From Duganella guangzhouensis (GTDB taxonomy: Bacteria > Pseudomonadota > Gammaproteobacteria > Burkholderiales > Burkholderiaceae_D): a DNA stretch of 64,000 nt. Shown here piece after piece: positions 8,661 through 19,900 of this stretch (position 1 is its first letter; each line of letters opens with the position of its first letter). The stretch spans positions 1-64,000 of the forward strand of contig NZ_WKJK01000023.1 of the NCBI RefSeq assembly GCF_009674535.1, given 5' to 3'. A program made the translations under genes and the position numbers. The notes under the pieces are model-generated. The model saw nothing but the letters and a program-made list of their open reading frames with translations. It had not been told where the DNA came from and ran no database searches.

Positions 8661-10067
8661 TCAAAGGATTTTACCGGGATTCATAATACCCAGCGGGTCC
8701 AATGCCGCTTTGATGGCTCGCATCATGTTGAGTTCCACCGCCGACTTGTAGTGCACCAGCTCATCGCGCTTCAGCGCGCCGATGCCGTGTTCCGCCGAAA
8801 TCGAACCGTTGAAACTTTCCACGCTGTCGTACACCACGCGGCTGACCCGGTCCTGATTCGCCAGGAATTCCTCATTCGAGATGCCAGGCGGCGGCGCGAC
8901 GTTGTAATGCAGGTTGCCGTCGCCCAGATGGCCGAAGCACACCAATTGGCAGCCGGGGAAAGCCGCATCCAGCTTCGGTCCGGTCACTTCGATGAAGTCC
9001 GCGATGCAGGACACCGGCAGCGAAATATCGTGCTTGAGATTCTTGCCGGCCTTGGCCTGCGCCGGCGAGATATGCTCGCGCAGCTGCCACAGCCCAGCCG
9101 ATTGCGCCACCGACGACGCCACCACCGCATCCTGAATCACGCCGCGCTCCAGCGCCGCGCCGATCGCCTGCTCCAGCAAGCCCACCGCATGCTGCTCCGA
9201 TTCGCTGCTCGACAATTCCAGCAGCACGTACTGCGGGTGCGGCTGCGCAAAGGGCTTGGGCAGGGCAGGGAACTGCTGCGCCACCAGCTCCAGACAATAG
9301 CGCGACATCAGCTCAAAGCCAGTCAGGCTGGCGCCGCAATGATCCTGCATCAGCACCAGCAACTGCAGCGCATCTGAAGGCGACTCCAGCGCCGCCAGCG
9401 CCGTGATGCTGGCTTTCGGCTGCGGATACAACTTCAGCACCGCGCCGGTGATTACGCCCAACGTGCCCTCGGCGCCGATGAACAGATCACGCAAATCGTA
9501 GCCAGTATTATCCTTGCGCAGACCGCGCAAGCCGCTCCAGATCTCGCCCTGCGGCGTCACCACCTCCAGCCCGAGACACAGCTCGCGCGTATTCCCGTAG
9601 CGCAGAACGCCGGTGCCGCCGGCATTGGTGGACAGATTGCCGCCGATGGTGCAACTGCCCTCGGCCGCCAGCGATAGCGGAAACAGGCAGCCCTCGGCCG
9701 CCGCCGCTTCCTGAATATGCTGCAGGATGCAGCCGGCATCCACCGTCATGGTGCGGTTGATGGGGTCAATTTTGCGGACGCGGTTGAGGCGCGCCAGCGA
9801 CAGCAGCACCTGCCGGCCGCTGGTATCCGGCACGCTGCCCAGCACCAGGCCAGTGTTGCCGCCCTGTGGCACCAGCGCCACCCGATGCTCGGCGCAGGCG
9901 CGCACCAGCGCCGCTACCTCGTCCACCGAACCGGGACGCAGCACCGCCACCGCCTTGCCGGTATAACGTCCGCGCTGATCGGTGAGGAAGGACGCCATCT
10001 CGGCCGGCGTGTCCAGAACATGCGCCGCGCCGACAATCGCGCGGCACTGCGAAAGAAAATCCGTCAT
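8661..10067 (-). CDS. FAD-linked oxidase (GlcD / D-2-hydroxyacid dehydrogenase family)
   Basis: A 468-residue flavoenzyme. The FAD-binding PCMH domain shows PQGGNTGLVLGS, GGNLSTNAGGTGVLRYGN and GAEGTLGVITG; the C-terminal substrate domain has HLGDGNLHYN and SAEHGIGALKRDEL, whose histidines belong to the metal/substrate site of D-lactate, D-2-hydroxyglutarate and glycolate oxidases. Such enzymes oxidise D-2-hydroxyacids to 2-oxoacids and pass electrons to a soluble or membrane acceptor. The ATG at 10067 overlaps the stop of the DUF2069 gene by four bases (ATGA). Which D-hydroxyacid is used cannot be told from motifs alone. Confidence 0.88.
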   Translation of the reverse strand: MTDFLSQCRAIVGAAHVLDTPAEMASFLTDQRGRYTGKAVAVLRPGSVDEVAALVRACAEHRVALVPQGGNTGLVLGSVPDTSGRQVLLSLARLNRVRKIDPINRTMTVDAGCILQHIQEAAAAEGCLFPLSLAAEGSCTIGGNLSTNAGGTGVLRYGNTRELCLGLEVVTPQGEIWSGLRGLRKDNTGYDLRDLFIGAEGTLGVITGAVLKLYPQPKASITALAALESPSDALQLLVLMQDHCGASLTGFELMSRYCLELVAQQFPALPKPFAQPHPQYVLLELSSSESEQHAVGLLEQAIGAALERGVIQDAVVASSVAQSAGLWQLREHISPAQAKAGKNLKHDISLPVSCIADFIEVTGPKLDAAFPGCQLVCFGHLGDGNLHYNVAPPPGISNEEFLANQDRVSRVVYDSVESFNGSISAEHGIGALKRDELVHYKSAVELNMMRAIKAALDPLGIMNPGKIL

Positions 10068-10471
10068 TTGACTGTGTTGACCTTTACCTTGTCCAGCAGC
10101 TCGCGCGCCATCTTCTTGGCGGCGCGCTTGTAGGGACGCAGATACAGCACCGCGCACACAAAGTAGACGCACACCACCGCCGCCTCGCCCCAGCCCAGCC
10201 ACGAAGACAGGCTGCCGATATCGCTCCAGCCGCGCACCACGCCTTCGGTGAAGTACAGCAGTATCATCATCGAAGTCCATTGCAGCGTGTAGATGTCACG
10301 CTTCCAGACCCCGTACAGCGGCAGCAGTAGCGGCGCCGCCTTCAGCACCAGCCAGGAACCGCCTGGTTTCAAGGGCGCCAGCACCATCTCCCACAACACA
10401 CACCAAACGATCAGCGTCACCAGGCTGCCGATCGCGCCCCAGTGAAAATACTTTTGCATTGTGGTTTCCAT
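10064..10471 (-). CDS. DUF2069 integral membrane protein
   Basis: A 135-residue small membrane protein with four hydrophobic helices (about residues 12-32, 40-55, 62-80 and 92-112) and a basic C-terminal tail (RPYKRAAKKMARELL). It matches the DUF2069 family, which in many Burkholderiales sits directly downstream of wrbA, as here (5-bp gap). No function is known. ATG 10471 is preceded by AAGGA at good spacing. Its stop overlaps the next start by four bases. Confidence 0.8.
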   Translation of the reverse strand: METTMQKYFHWGAIGSLVTLIVWCVLWEMVLAPLKPGGSWLVLKAAPLLLPLYGVWKRDIYTLQWTSMMILLYFTEGVVRGWSDIGSLSSWLGWGEAAVVCVYFVCAVLYLRPYKRAAKKMARELLDKVKVNTVK

Positions 10472-10476
10472 GGCGC

Positions 10477-11082
10477 TTATTCCTTTAGTTTGACCGCCGT
10501 CTCCGCCAATCGCTTGCCGAGCGCGATGGCCAGCCGTTTCTCATCTTCCGTGATGCTCTTCTTGCCGTCCAGTCCCGCCCAGTGACTGGCACCGTAAGGC
10601 GTGCCGCCGCTGGAAGTGGTCATCAGTTCAGGATGGGTGTAGGGCAGGCCAAGCACCATCAGGCCGTGGTGGAACAGCGGGATCATCATCGACAGCAGTG
10701 TCGATTCCTGGCCGCCGTGCAGGCTGCCGGTGGAGGTGAACACGCAGGCCGGCTTGCCCGCCAGCGCGCCGGACAGCCACTGACTGGCGGTACCGTCCCA
10801 AAAATACTTCATGGCCGAAGCCATATTGCCAAAGCGGGTAGGCGAGCCGACCGCGATGCCGGCGCATTCGGCCAGATCCTCGGGTTCGACATAGGGGGCG
10901 CCGTCGGCCGGCACCTCTGGCTCGGTGGCCTCGGCCACGCTGGACACCGCCGGCACCGTGCGCAGGCGCGCATCGCAGCCCGGCACACTCTCGATACCCT
11001 GGGCGATCAACTCCGCCAGCTTGCGGGTGGCGCCATGGCGCGAATAAAACAGAACAAGAATAGTCAGATTGGAAGGATTCAT
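10477..11082 (-). CDS. wrbA: NAD(P)H:quinone oxidoreductase, WrbA type
   Basis: A 201-residue flavodoxin-like protein. The FMN phosphate-binding loop is FYSRHGATRKLA near the N-terminus; GSPTRFGNMASAMKYFWD and STGSLHGGQESTLLSM are diagnostic of the WrbA family, tetrameric FMN quinone reductases that perform two-electron reduction of quinones and limit oxidative stress. The start at 11082 removes a 17-residue upstream extension that has no family counterpart and would run into the divergent promoter region. It heads a minus-strand run with the DUF2069, FAD-oxidase, DUF4124, FtsX and AttH genes, all overlapping or spaced by at most 11 bp. Confidence 0.92.
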   Translation of the reverse strand: MNPSNLTILVLFYSRHGATRKLAELIAQGIESVPGCDARLRTVPAVSSVAEATEPEVPADGAPYVEPEDLAECAGIAVGSPTRFGNMASAMKYFWDGTASQWLSGALAGKPACVFTSTGSLHGGQESTLLSMMIPLFHHGLMVLGLPYTHPELMTTSSGGTPYGASHWAGLDGKKSITEDEKRLAIALGKRLAETAVKLKE

Positions 11083-11126
11083 CACCGGTATTATAGGGCG
11101 CTTTGGCGGATGGTATGATTGCGACC

Positions 11127-12521
11127 ATGTCACGATTGTCAGATATGTACGAAAAATACCTAAGACCGCTGTACCTTTACCTGTTCCGCAGCTGCCGCGG
11201 CGCCGTCCAGACTGTGCGTTCGCTGTCCTGGCTCGAAGTGCGCGACCTGTTTCTGTTTGCGCGCCGCCGCCTGCGCGAAGAAAGCCTGCCGCAAGTGGCC
11301 GGCAGCCTGACCTTCACCACCGTGTTTGCGCTGGTGCCGCTGCTGACCATCGCGCTGGCGATCTTCACCACCTTCCCGATGTTCACCACCTTCCGTCAGT
11401 CGCTCGAAGCGTATTTCGTGCAGAGCGTGATGCCGAAGTCGATTTCCAGCACCATCCTCAACTACCTGACCATGTTCGCCTCCAAGGCCACGCGGCTGTC
11501 GGCGGTGGGCGCGGTGGCGCTGATTGTGACCTCGATTGCGATGATGAATCTGATCGAGCGCGTGTTCAACCGCATCTGGCGGGTGCGCGGCGCGCGCTCC
11601 TGGAGCCGGCGCATCCTGGTCTACTGGGCGCTGATTACCGTCGGTCCGTTGTTTATCGGCGTCTCGCTGACGATGTCGTCGCAGGTGTTCATGGCCACCA
11701 GCGACCTGGTTGGCCATGTGCCGGTGCTGGGCGCGCTGATTTACACGCTGGTGTCGCTGGCGCTGACCACGGCCAGCTTCACACTGCTGTACATCGCGGT
11801 GCCGAACCGTGATGTCGACTGGCATGACGCGGCCTGGGGCGGGCTGGTGGCCGGCCTGGCGTTCGAGCTGGCCAAGCGCGGTTTCGCCATCTTCATCACC
11901 CAGTTTCCGACCTATTCCAAGATTTACGGCGCGTTGGCGGCGGTGCCGCTATTCCTGCTGTGGGTTTATTTGTCCTGGCTGATTACCTTGTTTGGCGCCT
12001 TGCTGGTGGCCGCGCTGCCAGTGGTGAAATATGAACGCTGGTGGCACGAGGCGCAGCCGGGTGGCGAGTTTGTCGACGCCATGGCCATCCTCAAGGTGCT
12101 GCACGTGGCCTGCAAATGCGGCGACACGGCCCTGGTCAGCGCTGGCCAGATCCGCAGCCGCACCCGCCTCGGATTCGATGAAATGGATAATCTGCTGGAG
12201 CGCATGATGGCCGAAGGCTGGGTCGGCCGGGTGCCGGTGCCGGCGCCGAAGCGGGTTCAGTGGGGCAAACGCGTCAGCGACGGCGCCGACCATTGGGTCA
12301 TCCTGGCCAATATGGACAAGCTGACGCTGGCCGATGTCTACCGGCTGTTCGTGTTTGCCGGCATGCCGGTCAACGCCGGCGTGGTGGCAGATGGCGACGA
12401 CGAGCGCGACCAGCAGGCCGCGCGTGATGCCGCGCTGCTGGCGCGCTCGGTGGAAACTGCGGTCGAAGCCGGCCTCGGCAAGACCCTGGCCGAACACTTC
12501 GGCCCTATCGATTGCCGATAA
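11127..12521 (+). CDS. YihY/virulence factor BrkB family inner-membrane protein
   Basis: A protein of about 464 residues with six predicted membrane helices in the first 290 residues. The family motifs are LTFTTVFALVPLLTIALA, AMMNLIERVFNRIWRVR and the YSKIYGALAAVPLFLLWVYLSW segment. The soluble C-terminal part (about 150 residues) resembles a winged-helix-like extension found in longer members. YihY was once misnamed RNase BN; the true role is unknown, with BrkB homologues linked to serum resistance. Starts at 11115 and 11145 are also possible; a TATGAT -10-like element at 11114-11119 overlaps the most upstream codons, so a start at or after 11127 is favoured. The 3' end overlaps the convergent hydrolase gene by 17 bp. 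Confidence 0.85.
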   Translation: MSRLSDMYEKYLRPLYLYLFRSCRGAVQTVRSLSWLEVRDLFLFARRRLREESLPQVAGSLTFTTVFALVPLLTIALAIFTTFPMFTTFRQSLEAYFVQSVMPKSISSTILNYLTMFASKATRLSAVGAVALIVTSIAMMNLIERVFNRIWRVRGARSWSRRILVYWALITVGPLFIGVSLTMSSQVFMATSDLVGHVPVLGALIYTLVSLALTTASFTLLYIAVPNRDVDWHDAAWGGLVAGLAFELAKRGFAIFITQFPTYSKIYGALAAVPLFLLWVYLSWLITLFGALLVAALPVVKYERWWHEAQPGGEFVDAMAILKVLHVACKCGDTALVSAGQIRSRTRLGFDEMDNLLERMMAEGWVGRVPVPAPKRVQWGKRVSDGADHWVILANMDKLTLADVYRLFVFAGMPVNAGVVADGDDERDQQAARDAALLARSVETAVEAGLGKTLAEHFGPIDCR

Positions 12522-13281
12522 AGTTCGCCAATGCGGCGATAATCGGCCCCGATTGCTCGGCCATCAGCGCGTGGCCGCCTTCCAGCGTCAGCGTGTGAGC
12601 GTGGACGATATCGTCGATCAGCGAGCGGGCCGCGTTGGGCGGCGTCATCACATCGCCGGCGCCGAAGATGATCAGGGCAGGGCAGCGCAGGGCTTTGGCC
12701 GCCACGCCGCCGTGGTCATAGCTGTTGCAGGCCACCAGATCGGTATGCAGCAGATGTTCTGGATTCTGCTGTGCCAGCCGCAACATCAGTTCCCTCAACT
12801 CATCCAGCGAGGCGTGGCCTGGCGTATGCGACCACTTGGCCACCATGCCGATCGCGCGCGGCTCGTCGTTGCGGGCCATTTCCAGCAGCGTGTCGGCCAC
12901 CCGCATCGGGAACGCGGTGCCGATCATGGCCAGATGGCTGACCCGGCGCGGCGCCGTCCCGGCCGTTTCCAGCGCGATCAACGAGCCCATGCTGTGGCCG
13001 ACCAGCGCGGCCTGTTGCACGCCGGCCGCATCGAGCAGCGCCAACAGCCATTCGGCCATGGCCGGCACGCTGGTTTTGGCCGGGCCGGCACTTTGGCCGT
13101 GACCGGGCAGGTCCAACGCCAGCACGCCATAGCCTTGGGCGGCGAAGTGGCGGCTTTGCGCCGTCCACACGGAATGATCGTTCAGCGCGCCATGGATGAA
13201 CACCACGGTGGGGCGGGTCGGATCGAAGTCCTGGTCGCCGGTGTCGCACCAGACTTCCGCTCCCTGTACGGTGAGTAGCAT
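12505..13281 (-). CDS. Alpha/beta-fold hydrolase
   Basis: A 258-residue alpha/beta hydrolase. HG in VVFIHGALNDHSVW forms the oxyanion region, the nucleophile elbow is GHSMGS (Ser near residue 96), an acid residue lies in FGAGDVMTPP, and the catalytic His is in LEGGHALM. The fold covers esterases, haloperoxidase-like proteins and C-C hydrolases; nothing here fixes the substrate. It stands alone, convergent with and overlapping the yihY-like gene at its 3' end. ATG 13281 is preceded by an AGGAG sequence. Confidence 0.85.
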   Translation of the reverse strand: MLLTVQGAEVWCDTGDQDFDPTRPTVVFIHGALNDHSVWTAQSRHFAAQGYGVLALDLPGHGQSAGPAKTSVPAMAEWLLALLDAAGVQQAALVGHSMGSLIALETAGTAPRRVSHLAMIGTAFPMRVADTLLEMARNDEPRAIGMVAKWSHTPGHASLDELRELMLRLAQQNPEHLLHTDLVACNSYDHGGVAAKALRCPALIIFGAGDVMTPPNAARSLIDDIVHAHTLTLEGGHALMAEQSGPIIAALANFIGNR

Positions 13282-13466
13282 ATGAGACTCCTTTCTGCGA
13301 GAATGCTACCCCTAATCGCGGCGTGGCAACAGTGCGACACAGAATGTTGTGTTTTGCTTATTCGTAGCGCTGGCTTTTTTGCCGGGCATACGCTACATTC
13401 GCTACAAGGCTAGAACAATTAGAACTCCCATTCACCGAGCTTATATCAGCGGACAGGACGGCCAAC

Positions 13467-13922
13467 ATGAAAGTCTCCGAAATTCTCCAGGTTAAAGGCT
13501 CCATCCTTTACACCATCTCCCCCGATCAACCTCTGGCGGACGCCGCCAATACCATGGCCGAGAAGGACATCGGCTCGCTGGTCGTCATGGAATTTGGCGA
13601 TCTGGTGGGCATGCTGACCTTCCGTGAAGTGCTGCGCGCGCTGCACGAGAACAACGGTAATGTTGGCGCCGGCACGGTGCGCAAGCACATGGAAGATCAC
13701 CCGATCACGGTGACGCCGGATACCGACGTCAACGAAGTGCGCCGCATCATGCTGGAGAAACATGCCCGCTACCTGCCGGTAATGAACGCCAAGACCATCC
13801 TCGGCGTGATCTCGTTCTACGACGTGGCGCGCGCGGTGCTGGAAGCGCAAAGCTTCGAGAACCGCATGCTGAAAGCCTATATCCGCGACTGGCCGGCCGA
13901 GGCCGAGCAAGCGGCAGACTAA
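13467..13922 (+). CDS. Tandem CBS-domain protein
   Basis: A 151-residue protein made of two CBS motifs: residues about 8-60 (PLADAANTMAEKDIGSLVVM followed by GMLTFREVLRAL) and about 75-130 (HPITVTPDTDVNEVRRIM followed by LGVISFYDVARAV). Stand-alone CBS pairs bind adenine nucleotides or SAM and regulate partner proteins. No catalytic domain is attached, and neither neighbour suggests a partner. AGGAC lies about 10 bases upstream of the ATG. The stop codon is the left end of a perfect palindrome shared with the RTX gene. Confidence 0.85.
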   Translation: MKVSEILQVKGSILYTISPDQPLADAANTMAEKDIGSLVVMEFGDLVGMLTFREVLRALHENNGNVGAGTVRKHMEDHPITVTPDTDVNEVRRIMLEKHARYLPVMNAKTILGVISFYDVARAVLEAQSFENRMLKAYIRDWPAEAEQAAD

Positions 13923-13956
13923 CGAAAACGCCACCTTCAAGGTGGCGTTTTCGTTA
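13920..13956. terminator. Bidirectional terminator palindrome containing both stop codons
   Basis: A perfect inverted repeat with 18-base arms around a single central base. Its left end is the TAA stop of the plus-strand CBS gene and its right end, read on the minus strand, is the TAA stop of the RTX gene. GC-rich stem centres (GCCACC/GGTGGC) flanked by AAAA/TTTT give a hairpin followed by a short U-run on either strand, so it should terminate both convergent transcripts. Confidence 0.85.
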
Positions 13957-16900
13957 GATCAGCTGGTAATCCGCCGCCGTTGTGGCGGGTGTGCCGGTCA
14001 GCGTGACCAGCTGGGTTAGCTCGCCGGCACTGACCACCGCATCATCGGCGGCGGCGGTGAACAAGTACAGCGTGGTGTTGTTGCCGCTGTGGAGCGCGAA
14101 CAGTACCTTGTCGCCGGCCGTGTAGGCGCCGCTGGCCGAGCCGATCGCGGCGGCGGCCGTGTTGGCGTTCAGCGTGGCCACGTTCTGGGTCAGGATCACC
14201 AGTTCCGCGTCGTTGCCGAAACCGCCGGCGCCGGCTTTCACTACCGCGTTGTCCAGCAGCAGGTCGTGGTTGCCGATATCGAACAGCGTCTGGTTCAGCG
14301 CCAGCTTGTCGATACCGCTGACGAAGTCGGTGACGGTATCGATGCCGGTTTTGGAGGCTAGCACGAACGTATCGCTGCCGGCACCGCCGGTGAGCGTGTC
14401 GGCGCCATCGCCACCGATGAGCAGGTCGTTACCGTCGCCACCCAGCAGTTTGTCGTTGCCGGCGTTGCCCACCAAGGTATCGTTGCCGGCCAGACCGCTC
14501 AGCACGTCATTACCGCTACCGCCGCTGATGACGTTGGCCAGCGCGTTGCCGCTGCCGGTGAAGGCGCTGCTGCCGTTGAAGCTCAGATCATCCACTTCCG
14601 CCGCCAGCGTGTAGCTGGCGATGCCCTTGACGATGACGCTGTCATGGCCGCCGCCGGCCAGTTCGGTGATGGCATCGCCGGTATTGTCGACATAATAGGT
14701 GTCGTCGCCGCTACCGCCGATCAGTTTGTCGGCCCCGGTTCCGCCGTCCAGCGTGTCGTTGCCGGCGCTGCCGTTGAGCGTGTTGGCGGCGGCGTTGCCG
14801 GTCAGGATGTTGTCCAGCGCGTTGCCGATCAGGTTGACTACGACACTGCTGCTGGCCGTGACCACGCCGTTTTCGACGTTGTCGGCCAGCGTGTAGGTCA
14901 GGGCTTTGGTGGCGGCGACATTGACCGTGTCCGTGCCTTCGTTGCTGTTTTCGATCACCAGGTCGCCGGCCTGGTCGACTACGTAAGTGTCGTCGCCATC
15001 GCCACCGGCCATGGTGTCGGCGCCGGCGCCGCCATCGATGGTGTCATTGGTATCGCCGCCGTTCAGGTTATCGTTGCCGATGCTGGCGGTGTTGAGCACC
15101 ACATCGTTCAGTCCCAGCGCGCCATCGGCAAACTGGAATTGCTCGACGTTGCGCGCGGTGATGCTTTCGTGGGTGATGGTGTTGACCAGCACCACGTCGG
15201 TGGCGTTCGGACGGCTGCGCGCATAGTCGGCGAAGTTGCCGGCCAGTTTGAGCGTATCGTTGCCGTTGCCGCCGTCCACCACATCGATGCCGCTGCCGGC
15301 GTTCAGCACGTCGGCGCCGTCGCCGCCCAGCAGCGAATCGTTACCGGTGCCGCCGTTGAGCGTGTCGTCGCCGGCCAGGCCGCTCAGCGTGTCGTTACCG
15401 TTGCCGCCGGTGATGGCGTTGGCCAGGGCGTTGCCGGTGCCGGCAAAGGCGACGCCGCCGGTGTAGACCAGGTTTTCAACGAAGGCGCTCAGCGTGTATT
15501 TGGTGAGTGAGGTGTCGACGCGGTCGTTGCCCTGTCCGTCCAGTTCGGTGACGGTGTCACCGGCGTTGTCGACCTTGTAGACATCGTCGCCCAGGCCGCC
15601 GCTGAGCTTGTCGGCGCCGGTGCCGCCGTCCAGCGTATCGTTGCCGGCGTTGCCGATTAGTGTGTTGGCGGCAGCGTTGCCGGTCAGCAGATTGTCCAGC
15701 GCGTTGCCGGTGAGGTTGACTGCCACCGAGGCGGCAGCCGTCACGCTCGCGTTCTCTACGTTGGCCGCCAGCGTGTAGGTGAGGGCTTTGGTGTAGGCCA
15801 GCTGCACCGTGTCCGTGCCTTCGCCGGCGGCTTCGATGACGACGTCGCCGGCGTCGTCCACCACATAGGTGTCGTTGCCCTGGCCGCCGGTCAGAGTGTC
15901 GGCACCAGTGCCGCCGTCCAGCGTATCGGCGCCGCTGGTGCCGCTCAGATTGTCATTACCGACGCTGCGGATGTTCAGCTGCACATCGGCGATGGCCTTC
16001 AGGTCGCCGTTGAAGCCGACGTATTCGACATTGCGCAGGGTCAGGCTCTCGCCGGTGATGGTGTTGACCAGCACGGTGTCGGTGGCGTTCGGGCGGGTGA
16101 TCTTGTAGTCGGCAAAGTCACCCAGCGCGGTCACGGTATCATTACCTGCGCCGCCGTCGAGGATGTTGGCGCCGATGCCGCCATCGAGCAGATCGTCGCC
16201 ATCGCCACCCAGCAGCGAGTCGTTGCCGGCGCCGCCGCGCAGCGTGTCGTTGCCGGCCAGGCCGGACAGCGTGTCGTTGCCAGCGCCGCCTTCGATCAGG
16301 TTGGCCAGCGCGTTGCCGGTGCCGCTGAAATTGCCGGTGGCCGGCCCTTTGAGGTTTTCCACGTTGGCGGTCAGCGTGTAGCTGGACAGCGTGGTGCGCA
16401 CGCTGTCCGTGCCTTCGCCGGCCGCTTCGGTGACGCTGTCGCCGCTGTTGTCGACGTAATATAGGTCATCACCAGTGCCGCCAACGAGCTTGTCCGCGCC
16501 CGCACCACCGTCCAGTGTGTCATTCCCAGCGCCACCAGTCAGACTGTTGGCCGCGCCGTTGCCGGTCAGGATGTTGTCAAGGGCATTGCCGGTGATATTG
16601 ACTGCCACAGTGGTGGCTGCCGTCACGACGGCGTTTTCAACGTTGTCATCCAGCGTGTAGTTACCAGCAACCTTGAATGCCAGTTCGGCGGTGTCCGTGC
16701 CTTCGTTGTTGTTTTCCTTGATGACGTCCTTGCCGTTGTCGAGGATGTAGCGGTCATCACCCCGGCCGCCGAGCATGGTGTCATTGCCGGCGAGGCCGTT
16801 CAGTATGTCGTTGCCGTCAGTGCCGGTCAGGTAGTCATCACTGTCACTGACTTGATTGAGGATGAGCTCGGCCACGGTTTTGCTGCCGTCTGTGAAGACC

Positions 16901-19900
16901 AGATTTTCGATATTGGTCAAGGTCAGACGCTCGTCGTTATAGATGTGGGACAGATAGAGTTTACCGCCGCTGCGGCTCAGATCGTAGGAGTCCTGATAGC
17001 CCAGCAGGACCAGCGTATCAGTGCCGTCGCCACCGTCTATTGTGTCAGCGCCGCCCATGCCGTATAGGGTGTCATCGCCGCTGCCACCGCTAAGGGAGTC
17101 GTTGCCATAGGCACCGCTGATCTCGTTGGCCAGTTCGTTGCCGTTGCCGGTAAAGTTTGCTTTACCGGTATAGACAAGATTTTCGACGTTAGCACTCAGC
17201 GTATACTTGGCCAGCGCTGTGAGCACCGTGTCGTGGCCCTCGCCGCTCAATTCCGTGACCACATCGCCGGCATTGTCGACCAGATAGGTGTCGTCGCCGC
17301 TGTTGCCGCTCATTTTATCCGCGCCGGCGCCGCCGTCCAGCGTATCGTTGCCTGCGCCACCAAGCAGAATGTTGGCGGCGGCATTACCGGTCAGATTGTT
17401 GTCGAGGGCGTTGCCGGTCAGGTTGACGGCAGTGCCGGCAGCGGACATCACTATGGCTGCTTCGACGTTGTCGTTCAATAGGTAGGTACCGGCGGCCGTG
17501 TAGGCTACCCGGACCAGATCCATCCCTTGGTCAGCAGCCTCGACGACACGGTCGGCACTGCTGCGCAAAATGTAGGTGTCGTTACCGTCCCCGCCACTCA
17601 GAGTGTCGCCGCCACCGCCGCCGTCCAGCGTGTCGTCCCCGCGATTGCCGCTGATCAGATTGGCGGCGCTGTTTCCGGTGCCGCGGAAGGCGTCGGAGCC
17701 CGTGTATTGCAGCGCCTCGACATTGACGCCCAGCGTGTAACTAGCCAGCGCGGTCTGCACGGTGTCGGTGCCGCCTTTTGCCTGCTCGACGATGATGGCG
17801 CGTTGATCAGTGATCACGTAGACGTCGTCGCCGGTGCCGCCGATCAGCGTGTCGGCGCCGCCGCCGCCGACCAGGGTGTCGTCGCCAGCGCCGGCTTCAA
17901 AGCGCTCGTCGATATCAAACCCATATAGCTGATCTGCGCCAAGGCTGCCGTAGTATTCACCCGGGGCGGTCGTGATGCCTGCGAGATTAGCGTTGGTGAT
18001 GGCGCTGAGTTTCACATTATCCAGCGTGACCAGCGTGTATGCCTGCTCTCGGCCGTTGCCATCCGGGTCGAACTGAACCAGCACGGCACTGCCTTGCTGC
18101 ACCAGCCGCAAGTAGCCGCTGGCGATGGCGTCCAGTGTTTGCTGGCCGCTCAGGCCGCGGCTCTGGTATAGCTGGTGCAAGTCCAACAGATCGCCACCGG
18201 CGCCGGCACTAAAGTCGGTAACGTGGTAGTTGGCGTTGACCAGTCCATCCGCAAAGGCATAGGTGTCGCGGCCAGCGCCGCCGCTGGCCAACAGTTGGCC
18301 GCCACCGAATGTGTCGATGGTCACCAGGATACTGTCGTTGCCGGCGCCTCCTTCGATGCGGACCGTGCCTCCCTGTGACGCAATGGGCTGGTCGATGACG
18401 AAGGTATCGTCGCCGTCGTCGCCGAGCATGGTGACGTTATCGCCATGGAAGGCCGCATACAAGGTGTCGTTGCCGGCACCGCCCTGCATCAGACCGCTTC
18501 CAGCCACGTCACCGAGAATGTCGTTACCGTTGCCACCCGATAGCGTGTCGTCGCCGACCCCACCTTCCATTGTGTCGTCACCATCGCCGCCGCTGATCGT
18601 GTCATTGAAGTAGCCGCCGATCAGCTTATCGTTGCCATTGGTGCCCTCGATTAGCAGCCCGGGCACCGTGCCGCCTTTGGGATTGGCACCTGGCATGTTC
18701 TGCGCGGTCAGGTCGCCTACCTGCACATTGCGCAAGATGGCGACTGTGTTCACGAAGCTGTCGTACACATGGAGGTTATTGAACTGCAGCAGCACGTCGG
18801 TGCCCTGTTGTACTAAACGCAAGATACCAAGATCAATTGGGTTGCCACCGTCGTAATAACCCCACCAGATTGCCCAGTCCATCAGATGGCTGATGTCGAT
18901 GATGTCACCGCCGTCGCCGGCCTGGAAATCACGGATGTCCACATACCCGGTGACCCCGTAGAAGGAGCTGAGTTCGTAGGTGTCGCGACCATCGCCACCG
19001 GTGAGTACGGCATTGCAGCCGGTGCCGCTCAGGTAGACCAGGAAGTGATCGTCGCCGCTGCCGCCATCGGCCACGCTGGCGTGGCCGACTTGGCCGGCGC
19101 GCAGGTCGAACTGATCATTGCCGGCGCCACCTTCAAAGGTGTCATTCAGGCCCTCGGCGTTGCCGAACAGGGTGTCGTTGCCGGCGCCACCTTGCAGCAA
19201 GTTGCTGCCGCTATCACCGTTCAGCCTGTCGTTGCCGGCGCCGCCGATCAGGGTATCGTTGCCATTGCCGCCGTAGAGGGCATCGCCGTGGCCGGTATCG
19301 TCGCCACTACCCGCCTGTAACAAGTCGTCGCCCCCGCCGCCAACCAGTGTATTGACGCCACTGCTGCCCGTCAGCGTATCGTTATACCGGCTGCCTTGCA
19401 GCGCTTGATCAGGGCCGCTGGCATGCAGATCAAGTCCGCTGAGCGGCGAGCCGTCTGGTTTCAAGCCATCGACAAAGTTCGCGCTGGTCAGACTGTTGGC
19501 CTGGACATTGTCCAGCGTGAGCACGGTCATGTAGCCGGACTTGCCATCGCTGCTGAGCTGTAGCAGGGTGTCGGCACCGTTTTGCACCAGGCGCACGTAG
19601 GCGGCGCCGGAGGCGAACGGATTGCCGCCGGTCCACGCCGTCCTGCCGACCAGTGCGCTGCCCAAGTCAATCTTGTCGCCGTCACCAATGGAGAAATCGC
19701 GCACGTGGATGCCGCCACTGGACGCAGCGCTGGAGCTGTCGGGATAATCGGCCAACGGACGGTAAACATCGCTGCCGGCGCCTCCGGTGAGAAGCTTCGG
19801 GGCGGTGCCGCCGCGATAGAGGATGAAGATATCGTTGCCGTCGCCGCCGTCTAGCGTGTCGCTGTCTGCCGCCTCCTCGTCGGTCAGGTAGAAGGTATCG

